In this document: one piece after another, positions 1-12,468 of the stretch | How positions within the stretch are numbered: the stretch's first letter is position 1 | How the letters are laid out: each line of letters starts with the position of its first letter | Assembly (NCBI RefSeq): GCF_001039355.2 | Contig: NW_019775641.1 | Span: 189,424-253,423 of the forward strand | Reading direction: 5' to 3' | Origin: Lingula anatina | Taxonomy: Eukaryota; Brachiopoda; Lingulata; Lingulida; Lingulidae | Length of the DNA stretch: 64,000 nucleotides | The notes under the pieces: generated by a model | Told to the model about the DNA's origin: nothing | Databases searched by the model: none | What the model saw: only the letters and a program-made list of their open reading frames with translations | Position numbers and translations under genes: made by a program

Positions 1-360
1 TAATTCTTTCAGAAAACTAAAGAGATTTACTGAAGATTTTTTTCTCTGCATCTCAAACTGATCTTTCTTAACTCTGTTCTCTACTTTTCTTTTCATGCTG
101 TACCTCTCAATGAGTTTATTTTGTTTTAGGCTTGTTAGTTAACATAGGCAACATATTATGCATTCGTTCTCTCAGGAGAGTAACTTACAGTTTGTCCCAG
201 CTAAAATAGATTTGCTTCTAATTGGACAATCAATGGTTAATCATATTCATTGTCACAATTTAAAACTTCCCCTCCTTTCATTAGCTTTGATACATATCTG
301 TAGGACTTTTTCATTCTTTTCTATGTCTTTATATGTCTTTTACTATTATCTCTTTTAAAG

Positions 361-3300
361 AATCAAAAAAGGTTACCCCACCAAAGCCCAAACCAAGAAA
401 ACTCAGCCTAGACATGGCTAAGTTGGACTCTGAGCCCTTGACAGGTAATGCATGCTTTTCTTTGGGATGCACCTAAGCAGTTGGAACAAGGCGCTTCTGA
501 GCTAAAATTTAAGTAACACATTACAGATGATGTCAGCACAGTAAAAACTGGCCCTATGCTATCACTCAGTCAATCCAGATACCTTTCTGTGGGTTGTGCT
601 CCGTACCTCATGTGGCTTACCCTCCACAAGATTATCTAACCACATTAGCTTTAGTTTTCTGTCTTATACTTTGCCTTAGTTTTCTCTTCATAACATTAAC
701 AGTTTTTTTTACTTTTTTCTGTCTCAGTTTTTTTTCCAATGACCATTTTGCTTACACAGTTTCTGAACCCCTTTGATGAATTGCATGCCTAGAAACAGAT
801 AGGATAACTTATGTGCACAAAATCAATTGCACATTTCCATGATTATAAACTGATATATATATTGAATTTCTGATATGATAAGAGACTGGCATATTATTGT
901 GCACATTGATAACATTCTTGCTAATGACATGCTCATAATTTCATCTGATAGAAATAATGCATGCAGGTTGATATCTGAATTATAATCACTGATATGCTGC
1001 ATAATCTTTTTTCTTTCAAATGATCTGTGGATTTTATAACTAAAAGAATTGGTTTTTGCATGGAAGTTTGTTCAGAGAGATGCTTGATTTAAGTTCAGTT
1101 TTTTAACTAAAAAAAACTCGTGTGGAGATTTGATTAGAGAGTTGAATGACAGAAGCTCTACTTCACAAAACTTCTATAAATTTAACACATTTTTTAATTT
1201 ACAGAGATGGATAAAATGAGTTTAATTAAGATAACTAATGGAATTATTTCTATAATCTTTTTGGCCGTATTAAGACCAGAATTCATTGCAGGTCAAAAGC
1301 CTATTTGCATTTTGAAAAAAAAAAAATCCCTGTGTGTACCCACACCATTTGCAAAAAGACCCTTTTGGCAAAAACTGCTTTGAATCATAGAATGATCGTG
1401 GAACATTGATAGAAATCTTATAGAATGGAAGAACAGATAGCATAAACACCAGACTCCTACAGTTTTATCAGCTTAGAAGATGGTGATGGTGAAGCACAAT
1501 AACCCATTTCTTGGTGTTAATTTCTTTTCAGGTGTAATGCTTAACCCTTTGCCTTTAAGACTTTGACAAGTTTGTAAGCTTCATATTGGAATTGCGTTCT
1601 ATTGTCAGAGCTTTTCATTCCAGTTTGCACAAACCATCCACTAACTTTGCCAGCAAGCAAGTCAATATACAATCAAATAATGCTCTTACTAACAATCATT
1701 GTGAATATAACCAAACTGAATTTTTACTTTCAGTTATGATTTGCAACTTTTTCCATGATAATTCAAACTATTGTACTAAATCGTTATACTATGTTAATTA
1801 TTATCATTTAATATATTCATTCAAATTAGTTATTTCATTCAGTGTTGTTCGGAAATTATTAATTTTATTAGAAGGCGTGAGAACTGAGATTGAATGTTAT
1901 GTTTAATGAAAAATCTGAGTCTAGATTTTTATACAATGGCCAGTGATGTACAGGAGCAAAATTTTACAATTTCAGACCAACCTAAACCCTCACCAAGAAC
2001 TAAGAAAGTAGAGGAAAAAACAATGCCCCCAGTTGCAAATCTGAAGACCAGACTGCAAGAGCCAAAGAAACTAAGTGTAAGTGTATATCCTGTAAGATCC
2101 CACAGATCTTAAGTTAAAACAATGAAGTCTTGGTTAATATTGTGTATGTTTATTTCAGTAACCAGCATCAGATACGCATGTACTTGTAGTCCAGTGGTTC
2201 TGACTAAAAAAAAAACAAACATAATAAGTCTTCTTAAAATGTAGTGTTACAAACAATTTTAACTGCATTAAGAAAGTTAAACTAACTTCTACAACAAAAC
2301 GGTGATAAAACTCACATTGCTGGCTTTCTGTGGATGTCAATTATTTCTTTTATCCTGGAAAGCTGAATGTCCTCCACAAAATCACTGAACATCTATGAGT
2401 AACTTGACGTTGTTATACTAAGTGGTGTCTGAACTGTCATAAACACACAAAGGGGTGTCACAAAAATGTCAATTCCTACAGAGTGCTAACTGCAAAACAG
2501 CCATGCTGCTGTAGTGTCAATCAATTCTCTCCCCAATCCTATCTCCTCACATAAAAGATCACGCAAATTGGCCACTTAAGCTTACATTAGTTGAGATAAA
2601 CAAATATTGGGTTATCCGATTCTTGCATATCCCTTTTTCTGTTTTCATAGCTAGTTCTCTTTAGGCAGTCTCGAATGAAAGGCTAATTCGAGGTGTCAGT
2701 TAATAGTCAGTAAATAAGTATTAGGCTTGGGTATATTTGGCCAACTGGTGCTAGTTTTTCTAAGTCTTTCTTTAAATTTGTGCTGAAAAGAGCTAAAAAA
2801 AAAGAGCATTGCAGTATTCTTCCAAGTTGCTTTTTACATCTCTGTAATTTGAGTAAATTATTTCAATGCCAGCTGGATACTTTGCAGGACTGGACCAAGT
2901 TACACAGCAAGGGTTGTTTCTTCCTTGAAGAGGATGGATCCATCATTAGTCATCAGTACACGCTCAATCTTACCTGTGAAACTAGTGTTTGGTTTACTAT
3001 AGAACCAGTAGTTCTTCACCCAGATGGTGAGTTGTTTCTATGTATTCCGCTGTAAGCCATTCTTCACACTAAAATTTCTAGTTGTAGTTGTAATAAGACA
3101 ATTAATTTGTATGAAAATATAACAACATAGATCTGCAGTTTTATGGACAAAATGGTGATCCAGTGTGTCCTTCTTGGGTCAGATTTTTAATTGTAATAGA
3201 TGTGCCTGTAAATTATATTTGGTGTGATAGATTTGCCATATTCATTTGAATTACTTGGTGATATGTTTTTGAGCTTGATATCTGATTGTGATACTCCATT

Positions 3301-6167
3301 TCCTTTCAGAGGACAGGAAGGGCCCCCCTGTGGACACGGCTCTGTTCATTCTTAGAGACAAACCTGACTCTGCTGGCCACAGACTGGTCACTTTTACAGA
3401 GCAGAGAGATACCAAAGGGGTCAGTTTTGAAAGGGGTTAATTCTTATTTTACAAGTAATACTTCACATCCTACATGGCCTTACCAGACAATTTGTTGTCT
3501 TTTCATTGGCATTTTTGCATTTACTTATTTATTATCGGTTAAAAGGTATACTTGAGTTACGGAAATGCTTATTAATTGTTTCAGAAATACTGTGTGCGAT
3601 GTGATTTGAAAAAAGGCAAGTATAGTTTACTGCCTTTCACTACTGGATGCAGGCTGAGGAAGAGGAAAACTGCCCCCAAAGCAGAGACCAAACTGATCAG
3701 GAAGGACCCGGATGACAAATATGTGTTGACCAAAGCATTTAGGTACGTCACATGTCCATATAATTATGCCTGATATTATCAATGAAAGACTGGATATTTG
3801 TTCTGCAATCTGTTGAGATGAGATGAGATATTCAGTAACTAGAACTTTCAGAAACTGCACCTATAAACTCCATAAAAAGAATTTTGATCAAAAAGAACAT
3901 TAAGATCTTTTGTTTTGAAAAAGGAAGATAGTTAGTCTGAATTATCAGTTGCATATTGTTCAGATATTTCCGGGTGCCCACTTTCATGCAAGGCACCAGA
4001 AAAATTAAAATTCAGTCCCTTTGTAGTTGAAAATTTCCATTGAATGCTCCTTCAAGTATGTTTGCACATTTATTTGTTTATTTTTGTTTGTCTGCTCGTT
4101 TATACAGGGATGTTCTGTCTGACATATTTGAAATGGCTGATCTGGATGGAAATGGGTTGCTAAGTCGGAGTGAGTTCAACTTGTATAACGTGAGGACAAG
4201 TGGTGAGGAGGTGGCTGATGAGGAGTGGGAGGTGGTAGAAGGTGAGCTGGTAATTCTATAATGAAAGTATTAGTCCCCAGAATAGGGGACTAACTAGTCC
4301 GAGGGTAAAATATAGTGACCCACTACTAAGCTTGTTGTCTAATCTGCTAATAGACACTGAATAGATAACCTGTGGGGAAGTATTCAAATGGGTCGGCCAT
4401 ATTCGCCCCTCAGACTAGTTAGTCCACTATTCTGAATGGGGCCTTACATGAGAATTAACCAAAGTTAATAACTGCTGATATTAATTGTCTATTCTTATAG
4501 TCGTTGGTAAGTGCTTGGCATGGAAAATAATTCAAAATTGTGGAATAAAATGGATTCACAAAATAAGATGCTGTTGATGTTTAAAATTTCAGACAATGTT
4601 GAAATCAAGAAAGGAGAACTTACCAGAAAAGGCTTTGTTGATCTCAACCAGATGGAAGCAGATGACAACGAGGGTGATACGGAGGACTTGTGGGTAACCT
4701 TGCAGAGCATGGGATACAACAAGGAGTTAATTTTGGATGAGGTGAGTCTCTTTTAAAGCCAGTATGAAGAATGTAACACTGATAATTGGAAATACTGTAG
4801 CATGGCAAAGTAAGTGAATTAGTATTGTAACATTCATCAGTTCTCAAATAAAGGTGAAATAAGCAGTGATACTGCTGCATGAATTAGTTAAAAACAATGT
4901 AAAAAATTCTTATAAAAAGAGAAAGATATCTTTATAATTGATTTCGTCTTCTCAACAGGCGTGTCCCTTTTTGATGGAAGTATACACAGAGGACTGCTCA
5001 GATGCAGAGCTCAAAGTGGCTGGTATCAAAGATGGAGGTTCTGCATTAGATTCAGCTGTCTGCCAATCTGTTGTCAGCAAGGTAGATTGATACTCGTACC
5101 CATCTGTGAGAACTTTATCTTTTACAAAAATTTTGATTTTGCCATATTCTTTCAACCTTGCTTTCCCAATGACACCCCTAGAGGTTTAAGTAGGGGTGAC
5201 ATTTTTCCAACTAATGGTGGATTTCCGACTTTTTGGGTGGTGTTGGTGCTCACAACAGTAATAAGATTTTCCCAACAATTAGCAGATTCCGACTTATCCC
5301 TGATAAGTGGACAGATAAGTTAGCCTTATCCTTCATGTGGTTTATCATATTGTAATTCTTTATAAGTTGTCCCTCAAATGAATTTCTTAATTTTTTTGTT
5401 TTTTATGTAGGGTGAGGCCAACAGGATCAAAAGTACGAGAGATGTGTTGGTCCATTCTTATACCAGCAATCATAGGGTGTCACTTGTGATAGAAAATAAG
5501 GTGAGACAGAGTTGAGACTTTTGAGGGAAGCTCATTAAATTCTATTTGGAACAGCATTGAAATAAGTTCTCTTTTAAATAATGGAAATAAAGTCATTTGA
5601 GCTCCTCAAGTTAATATTTGTGATAAGTCTTTATTTCTTTACCTTTGAAGACGTCTAGCAAAACCTTGGTGAGGCTGGACTGCAGCAAGAGTACAAACAG
5701 CAGCACAGACAGGCCTAGTCTGGAGTGTGATATTGATGTACCAGCTGGACAACTTGTTGTAAGTACTGTACAATAGGGTATACAATTGAAGTTGACACAA
5801 TTTTATGTAGATGTACCAGCTTGAGAATTTGTTTCAAGTACAAGATAAAAGTATGTACCACTATATATAAAAGTTGAAATAAATATGCACAGTCTGCAGT
5901 ATAATATGCCAGAAAAATAATTTCACATTGAAAGAATCAAGTACAGCAATAAAGAAAAACGGACTTGTATCATTTATTTTAAATGTTTCAATGATCTTGT
6001 TATTATCCTGAAGGCTTTAATACTCTGGCATTTATCTGTGTCATATTTGAACATGGTGTGAAAATTTTAACTTTCATCCTTTTATCTTTCAGCATGGTCA
6101 TCACATTCTACCAACAGATGAGAGGAAGGAATGGTTCTTTCACTGTGCTGAATCTATACTGAAATAA
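361..6167 (+). CDS. EFCAB7: EFCAB7 (EF-hand calcium-binding domain protein 7), C-terminal part
   Basis: In vertebrates EFCAB7 tethers the EVC-EVC2 complex to the base of the primary cilium and supports Hedgehog signalling. The exons I read are 361-444, about 1925-2076 (5' edge uncertain; 1925 fits the phase), 2873-3026, 3310-3419, 3585-3742, 4108-4241, 4593-4741, 4959-5081, 5411-5500, 5651-5758 and 6093-6167 (stop TAA). From 2873 on, every GT-AG junction keeps the frame. Diagnostic stretches are GCFFLEEDGSIISHQY, TTGCRLRK, DLWVTLQSMGYNK and HSYTSNHRVSLVIENK. The EF-hand loop DLDGNGLLSRSE (exon 4108-4241) has Asp/Asp/Asn/Glu at positions 1, 3, 5 and 12, so it should bind calcium. The N-terminal EF-hands lie upstream of the window. 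The last three exons recur at 9006-9774. Assignment rests on remembered family sequence and is strong. Confidence 0.9.
4271..4446. mobile_element. MITE-like element with about 35-bp imperfect terminal inverted repeats
   Basis: It lies in the EFCAB7 intron between exons 4108-4241 and 4593-4741. The left end shares the core AGAATAGGGGACTAACTAGT with the reverse complement of the right end (one mismatch). Both ends are flanked by TTA, which would suit a 3-bp target duplication of the PIF/Harbinger type. There is no coding capacity, so it is a non-autonomous DNA transposon remnant; the superfamily is an inference. Confidence 0.65.
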
Positions 6168-8875
6168 TCTCTTTAGCTCCATAGGACAAATATAACAATA
6201 AAATAGCAGCTCTCAATTATTTAGCTTCAGCATTTCTCCAGCTCAAGTTGATTTTACCCAAGGCAGCCTTGATAGGTTTTGTTGAAGATCCTGAATTGTT
6301 TTGTTTTATTCTCAGTCATATGGTAACCCACCTTCATTGTTAATGTCATTATAATATCATTCAGAATAGTCAATACATATTTGTATGTGTATGACTCTGT
6401 AATTGGCATATGCTTGTGTGCTATGTTTTTGCATATTGCTCAGTCTTAGAATCATCCCATCATGACATGCAGCACATCTTTTATATAGGAATAGAGTGAA
6501 TTAATAGCATTAAGAGGTGGTTATGTAGTTTTAGCTTCATAATCCTGGATGGATATCTGGAAATGAAGAAGCTGTCACACAACAAATCTGAAGCTCATGG
6601 CTTATATATTTATATATTTGTGACAAAGGAAATATTCTGCTGCAAGTTTCATGTTACACACAGCATGTATATATCACAGAAGTGTTAAATAGGTAGAAGG
6701 GGGACCATAGCTTTAAATGCTTGTTGACCCATTAATGACTGATTTAAGTATGCTGAATGCATATAATTAAGATATTTTGTTTTTCACCTTCAGTGTTACT
6801 TTGAATTACATTGTCAGACTCTGCAATTTGTTTACCTTTAAAAAGGACTCAAATGGTTCTGCTTTTTGTATTAGGTGCAGAAATTGAATGGTACTGGAGT
6901 AACAAATGTAAGGAAAATTTAGTGCGTCATTTTATATTTGAAAGTATTGAAAATTGGAAGGTGCATATTTTCTTCCTAGGATATACAGTCATAAAGGCTT
7001 TGAATCTTTTCTGGAATTTTTTTTTTTGTTTTCACTCTTTTGTAGGAGTTTCAGTACATTTTGGTGTAAATAAACTATTTTTACCACATGACGTGTTAAA
7101 TTTTTGAATTAAAAAACATTTTCACCCATTCTTTTTCCATTTGAGATGGCAACCATTTTGAAAAAAATTTGTTTATCACAATACCAACCCTGATAATGGC
7201 TACCTCTATTATGACAAAGTTTTTTGCTTGACTTTGTATATGTAAAATTTTATTATTATTTTTCGATGCTAAAATATTGGCAGTTTAAAAACTGTCTCTA
7301 ACAAATATGTATGTAATAGGATAGATGAGCATAATATGAAGTTTCATCTTTAAACAATCAGGCACCTGTTTTTTCACATGTTGCACTTGTACTCGTCTGT
7401 ACATCACCTAACAATCGTACAATAAATACTACATCATATTATCACATTACAATGATCGTAACATAAATACTTTTCAGTTACTGAGTCAAACTTTTACAGT
7501 GCTCCATTTCCCACAAATTACAAGGAGTAACAGGACAATCTTACCTCCTCATGTCAAATTAAAACATGATTTGCCCTTAAATACCATACCTATATCACTA
7601 AATATATAACATGAATGTGAGCTGTGAATTTTGAATTCCTTGGTGAGTGGTTTCTACACATTTGCATGAAAGAAAAATTCACTTTTGACTGTGCACATGC
7701 AGAATATTCCAGCTATCATATAATAACTAAAAATCTGACAGCTTGCATGCCTAAAATTACAATGCAATAGCAATAATGTTACTGCAGTATTACTATCTCC
7801 CAATGGAGTTCTTGCCACTGTTGGGAGTAGCTGACAAACTTACTATACTGTTGCAAGTGTTTAATCATTTACTTCATTTATTTCATGGTTTTCATGAAGG
7901 GTTTATTATTTCAACCTTTCTGATCAATTTTACAGTAATTTGAAATAATGACAAACTGAGCAAAATAATTTATAATAAAGTGAGATTCTGATAAAGGAAA
8001 TCAGCATGTCGATGAAGACAAAGATGCATGGAGGAATTGCTTTGTTTTCGACTAGTGTTTGACAACAGGTTTTGAAGAAATTACACATTTAAATTAATTA
8101 AATAATAAAATAAGTAAATCTAGAAAGATAAGATCATAATTTTTCAAGTATTTGGGACAAATCATTAGAGCAAAATACTAGCTGAAACATATTTTGATTG
8201 TTTTAAAATTTTTCTCTTAATCCTTTCAAATTCGCACTCAAAATGGGATCCTTGTGAGCTTACAGGACCATTCCTGTCCTGTTCCTCTGTCCCAAACTAA
8301 CTTAATTACAATCTCCTGAGAGTGATTTCTATTGCCATTTTATAGAATGTATGGCATCTAAGTGCTAATATTTAAATCATACAATGTTAATGTCACAAAA
8401 CTAGTTTTATATTGATGAAAATTTTAGCCTCATGCTGCTATGATGTGAAAAACTGACATTTGATGACAGGTACAACGATACCCGAAATTTGTGGAAGGGG
8501 GGGGGGGGGGACGAGTATTTAAATTTCAGCAATGCTAGATGTAGCCCAAGTTCTACATAATGACTACTTATTACAATGCATTTCTTACAATTGTTTAAAA
8601 GATCATAGACGCAGCTGCAAATTGGAAAATAAAATGTTGGGTGAAATGAATACAGATGGGCAATCTACATCTGGTATTTAAAATAAAAGAAAGGAAAGTA
8701 AATTACTCATGTGTGAAAAAAAGTTATGAACAAATTTGCAGGAATCAAAAATTAATAAAACACATGAGGACAAATGAATCATACAATTATAAACAAAAAA
8801 AACTTGCACATGCAAGTTCCATGCTAAGAGTGAGATCTTCACATTTAAATGCAATTAATAAATCAAAAACAAACA
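6168..8875 (+). other. EFCAB7 3' UTR and intergenic DNA (first copy)
   Basis: No credible coding exon is visible. AATAAA occurs at 6197-6202, 30 bases after the stop, but is destroyed in the second copy. Another AATAAA at 7069-7074 is preserved in both copies (10691-10696), so the 3' UTR may run about 900 bases. Positions 5356 to about 8500 recur at 8951-12122. A 13-base poly-G run (about 8498-8510) marks the end of the matching part. 8511-8875 is single-copy AT-rich sequence ending at the N at 8876. Confidence 0.6.
7069..7074 (+). terminator. Candidate EFCAB7 polyadenylation signal AATAAA
   Basis: AATAAA is conserved in both copies (here and 10691-10696), unlike the nearer signal at 6197-6202, which is mutated in the second copy. 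This makes it the better candidate for general use. Confidence 0.4.
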
Positions 8876-8876
8876 N

Positions 8877-8950
8877 GTTTCCATTCGAATGCGCTCACTC
8901 CAGCTGGTGGTACACTATCCGGAGGCGGTATCGCCTCTCTGATCCTCTAG
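8877..8950 (+). mobile_element. 3' end of a Helitron-like element at a contig start
   Basis: These 74 bases match 42374-42447 in an SSX2IP intron. They end with a hairpin (arms 8921-8927 and 8932-8938, loop GTAT), then 12 bases ending CTAG at 8950, then a host T. Helitrons classically end with a short hairpin 10-12 bases before CTRR and insert between A and T. The other copy of this locus has no element: its matching sequence starts at T5356 after A5355. The rest of the element is cut off by the contig join at 8876. Confidence 0.65.
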
Positions 8951-9005
8951 TTCTTCATAAATTGTCCCTCAAATGTATTTCTTATATTTTTTGTTTTTTA
9001 TGTAG

Positions 9006-9774
9006 GGTGAGGCCAACAGGATCAAAAGTACGAGAGATGTGTTGGTCCATTCTTATACCAGCAATCATAGGGTGTCACTTGTGATAGAAAATAAGGTGAG
9101 ACAGAGTTAAGGATTTTGAGGGAACATCATTAAATTCTATTTTGAACAGCATTGCAATAAGTTCTCTTTTAAATAATGGAAATAAAGTCATTTGAGCTCC
9201 TCAAGTTAATATTGGTGATAAGTCTTTATTTCTTTACTTTTGAAGACATCTAGCAAGACCTTGGTGAGGCTGGACTGCAGCAGGAGTACAAATAGCAGCA
9301 CAGACAGGCCTAGCCTGGAGTGTGATATTGATGTACCAGCTGGACAACTTGTTGTAAGTACTATACAATAGGATATACAATTGAAGTTGACACAATGAGG
9401 ACAGGTGGAGTCTTGAATGTTATGTATATATACCAGGATGAGAACTTGTTTCAAGTACAATATAAAAGGATGTACCACTATATATAAAAGTTGAAACGAA
9501 CGCACACAGTCTGCAGTATAGTGTGCCAGAAAAATAATTTCACATTGAAAGAATCAAGTACAGCAATAAAGAAAAACTGACTTGTATCATTTATTTTAAA
9601 TGTTTTAATGATCTTGTTATTATCCTGAAGGCTTTAATACTCTGGCATTTCTGTTTCATATTTGAACATAACTTTTACTTTCATCCTTCTCTCTTTCAGC
9701 ATGGCCATCACATTCTACCAACAGATGAGAAGAAGGAATGGTTCTTTCACTGTGCCGAGAGTATATTGAAATAA
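9006..9774 (+). pseudogene. EFCAB7: Second copy of the last three EFCAB7 exons (probable allele)
   Basis: Exons 9006-9095, 9246-9353 and 9700-9774 (stop) repeat 5411-5500, 5651-5758 and 6093-6167 with intact frames and splice sites. The changes are mild (for example Arg to Lys in the TDERKEW stretch). The flanking introns and 3' DNA also match over about 3.1 kb. With no upstream exons and an N join just before it, this is most simply the other haplotype, not a true pseudogene or paralogue. Confidence 0.8.
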
Positions 9775-12122
9775 TCTCTTTAGCTCCATAGGACAAATAT
9801 AAAAAAAAACAGCAGGTCTCAATTATTTAGCTTCAGCATTTCTCCAGCTCAAGTTGATTTTACCTGAGGCAGCCTTGATAAGTTTTGTTGAAGATCCTGA
9901 ATTGTTTTGTTAATTGTTTTATTTTCAGTCAGATGGTAACCCACCTTCATTGTTAATGTCATTATAATATCATTCAGCATAGTCAATACATATTTGTATG
10001 TGTATGACTCTGTAATTGGCATATGCTTGTGTGCTATGTTTTTGCATATTGCTCAGTCTTAGAATCATCCCATCATGACATGCAGCACATCTTTTATATA
10101 GGAATAGAGTGAATTAATAGCATTAAGAGGTGGTTATGTAGTTTTAGCTTCATAATCCTGGATGGATATCTGGAAATGAAGAAGCTGTCACACAACAAAT
10201 CTGAAGCTCATGGCTTATATATTTATATATTTGTGACAAAGGAAATATTCTGCTGCAAGTTTCGTGTTACACACAGCATGTATAAATCACAGAAGTGTTA
10301 AATTGGTAGAAGGGGGAACCATAGCTTTAAATGCTTGTTGACCCATTAATGGACTTCATGACTGATTTAAGTATGCTGAATGCATATAATTAACATATTT
10401 TGTTTGTCACCTTCAGTGTTACTTTGAATGACATTGTCAGACTCTATAATTTGTTTACCTTTAAAAAGGTCTTAAATGACTGTGCTTTTTGTATTAGGTG
10501 CAGAAATTGAATGGTACTGGAGAAACAAATGTAAGGAAAATTTAGTGCGTAATTTTATTTTTGAAAGTATTGAAAATTGGAAGGTGCGTATTTTCTTCCT
10601 AGAATATATATAGTCATAAAGGCTTTGAATCTTTTCTGGATTACTTTTTGTTTTCACTCTTTTCTAGGAGTTTCAGTACATTTCAGTGTAAATAAACTAT
10701 TTTTACCACCTGACTCGTGTTAAATTTTTGAATTAAAACATTTCCACCCATTTTTCTTCTATTTGAGATGGCAACCATTTGGAAAAAAATTTGTTTATCA
10801 CAATACCAACCCTGATAATGGCTACATCTATTATGACAAGAAAAGTTTTCTGCTGGACTTTGTATATGTAAAATTTTATTATTATTTTTCGATGCTAAAA
10901 TATTGGCAGTTTAAAAACTGTCTCTAACAAATATGTATGTAATAGGATAGATGAGCATAATATGAAGTTTCATCTTTAAACAATCAGGCACCTGTTTTTT
11001 CACGTTGCACTTGTACTCATCTGTACATCACCTAACAATCGTACAATAAATACTACATCATATTATCACATTACAATGATCGTAACATAAATACTTTTCA
11101 GTTACTGAGTCAAACTTTTACAGTGCTCCATTTCCCACAAATTACAAGGAGTAACAGGACAATCTTACCTCCTCATGTCAAATTAAAACATGATTTGCCC
11201 TTAAATACCATCCCTATATCACTAAATATATAACATGAATGTGAGCTGTGAATTCTGAATTCCTTGGTGAGTGGTTTCTACACATTTGCATGAAAGAAGA
11301 AATTCACTTTTGACTGTGCACATGCAATGCAGAATATTCCAGCTATCATATAGTAACTAATAATCTGACAACTTGGATGCCTAAAATTACAATGCCATAG
11401 CAATAATGTTACTGCAGTATTACTATCTCCCAATGGAGTTCTTGCCATTGTTGGGAGTAGCTGACAAACTTACTATACTGTTGCAAGTGTTTAATCATTT
11501 ACTTTATTTATTTCATGAAGGGTTTATTATTTCAACCTTTCTGATCAATTTTACAGTTATTTGAAATAATGACAAACTGAGAAAAATAATTTATCATAAA
11601 GTGAGATTCTGATAAAGGAAATCAGCATGTCAGTGAAGACAAAGATGCATGGAGGAATTGCTTTGTTTTTTCGACTAGTGTTTGACAACAGGTTTTGAAG
11701 AAATTACACGTTTAAATTAATTAAATAAAAAAATAAGTAAATCTAGAAAGATAAGATCATAATTTTTCAAGTATTTGGGACAAATCATTAGAGCAAAATA
11801 CTAGCTGAAACATATTTTGATTGTTTTTAAAATTTCTCTTAATCCTTTCAATTTCCCACTCAAAACGGGATCCTTGTGAGCTTACAGGACCATTCCTCTC
11901 CACTTCCTCTGTCGCAAACTAACTTAATTACAATCTCCTGAGATTTCCTCCTGTGATTTCTATTGCCATTTTATAGAATGTATGGCATATAAGTGCTAAT
12001 ATTTAAATCATACAATGTTAATGTCACAAAACTAGTTTTATATTGATGAAAATTTTAGCCTCATGCTCCTATGATGTGAAAAACTGACATTTGATGACAG
12101 GAACAACGATGCCTGAAATTTG
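9775..12122 (+). repeat. Second copy of EFCAB7 3' UTR and intergenic DNA
   Basis: This follows 6168-8500 almost base for base, with scattered substitutions and small indels. No coding sequence is visible. It ends at the N run that starts at 12123, at the position matching the start of the poly-G tract in the first copy. Confidence 0.8.
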
Positions 12123-12154
12123 NNNNNNNNNNNNNNNNNNNNNNNNNNNNNNNN
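12123..12154. other. Assembly gap, 32 Ns
   Basis: A run of 32 N separates the second EFCAB7 3' copy from the HOOK 3' flank. The first copy has a 13-base G run at the matching point, so a homopolymer probably broke the assembly. True gap size is unknown. Confidence 0.95.
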
Positions 12155-12468
12155 AATATCCCATTATCAATAGGTCAAATACTTCGAACAAAATTTTAGA
12201 TTTCAGACAATACACATGTATTTTCTGTTTACCATCAGAAAAATATCTTGCTTTCAAGACATACTGAGGGTATCAAAGTGGAGAACAATCAAAATATAAA
12301 GCCTGATGGACACAGTTTTAAGCCTTAGTCGGAGATCATTTACTTCACATATTTGGACACAATATCAACTGGACATGTTATTTTGTATCCTGATAAAAAA
12401 GAAAAGGAGGCTTTCAACAGATGAAAGATTTTAATCTTCAGCAGTATTGTCTGTGTAATGTATAACAT
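12155..12468 (-). other. HOOK 3' UTR
   Basis: This is the sequence downstream of the HOOK stop codon, on the minus strand. No AATAAA is visible on that strand before the gap, so the poly(A) site may lie in or beyond it. Nothing else is seen. Confidence 0.5.

Noticed and set aside
8656-9084. A 142-codon frame spanning the N at 8876
   Set aside because: It crosses a contig join, contains an unknown residue, and only its end overlaps a true EFCAB7 exon, in a different frame.
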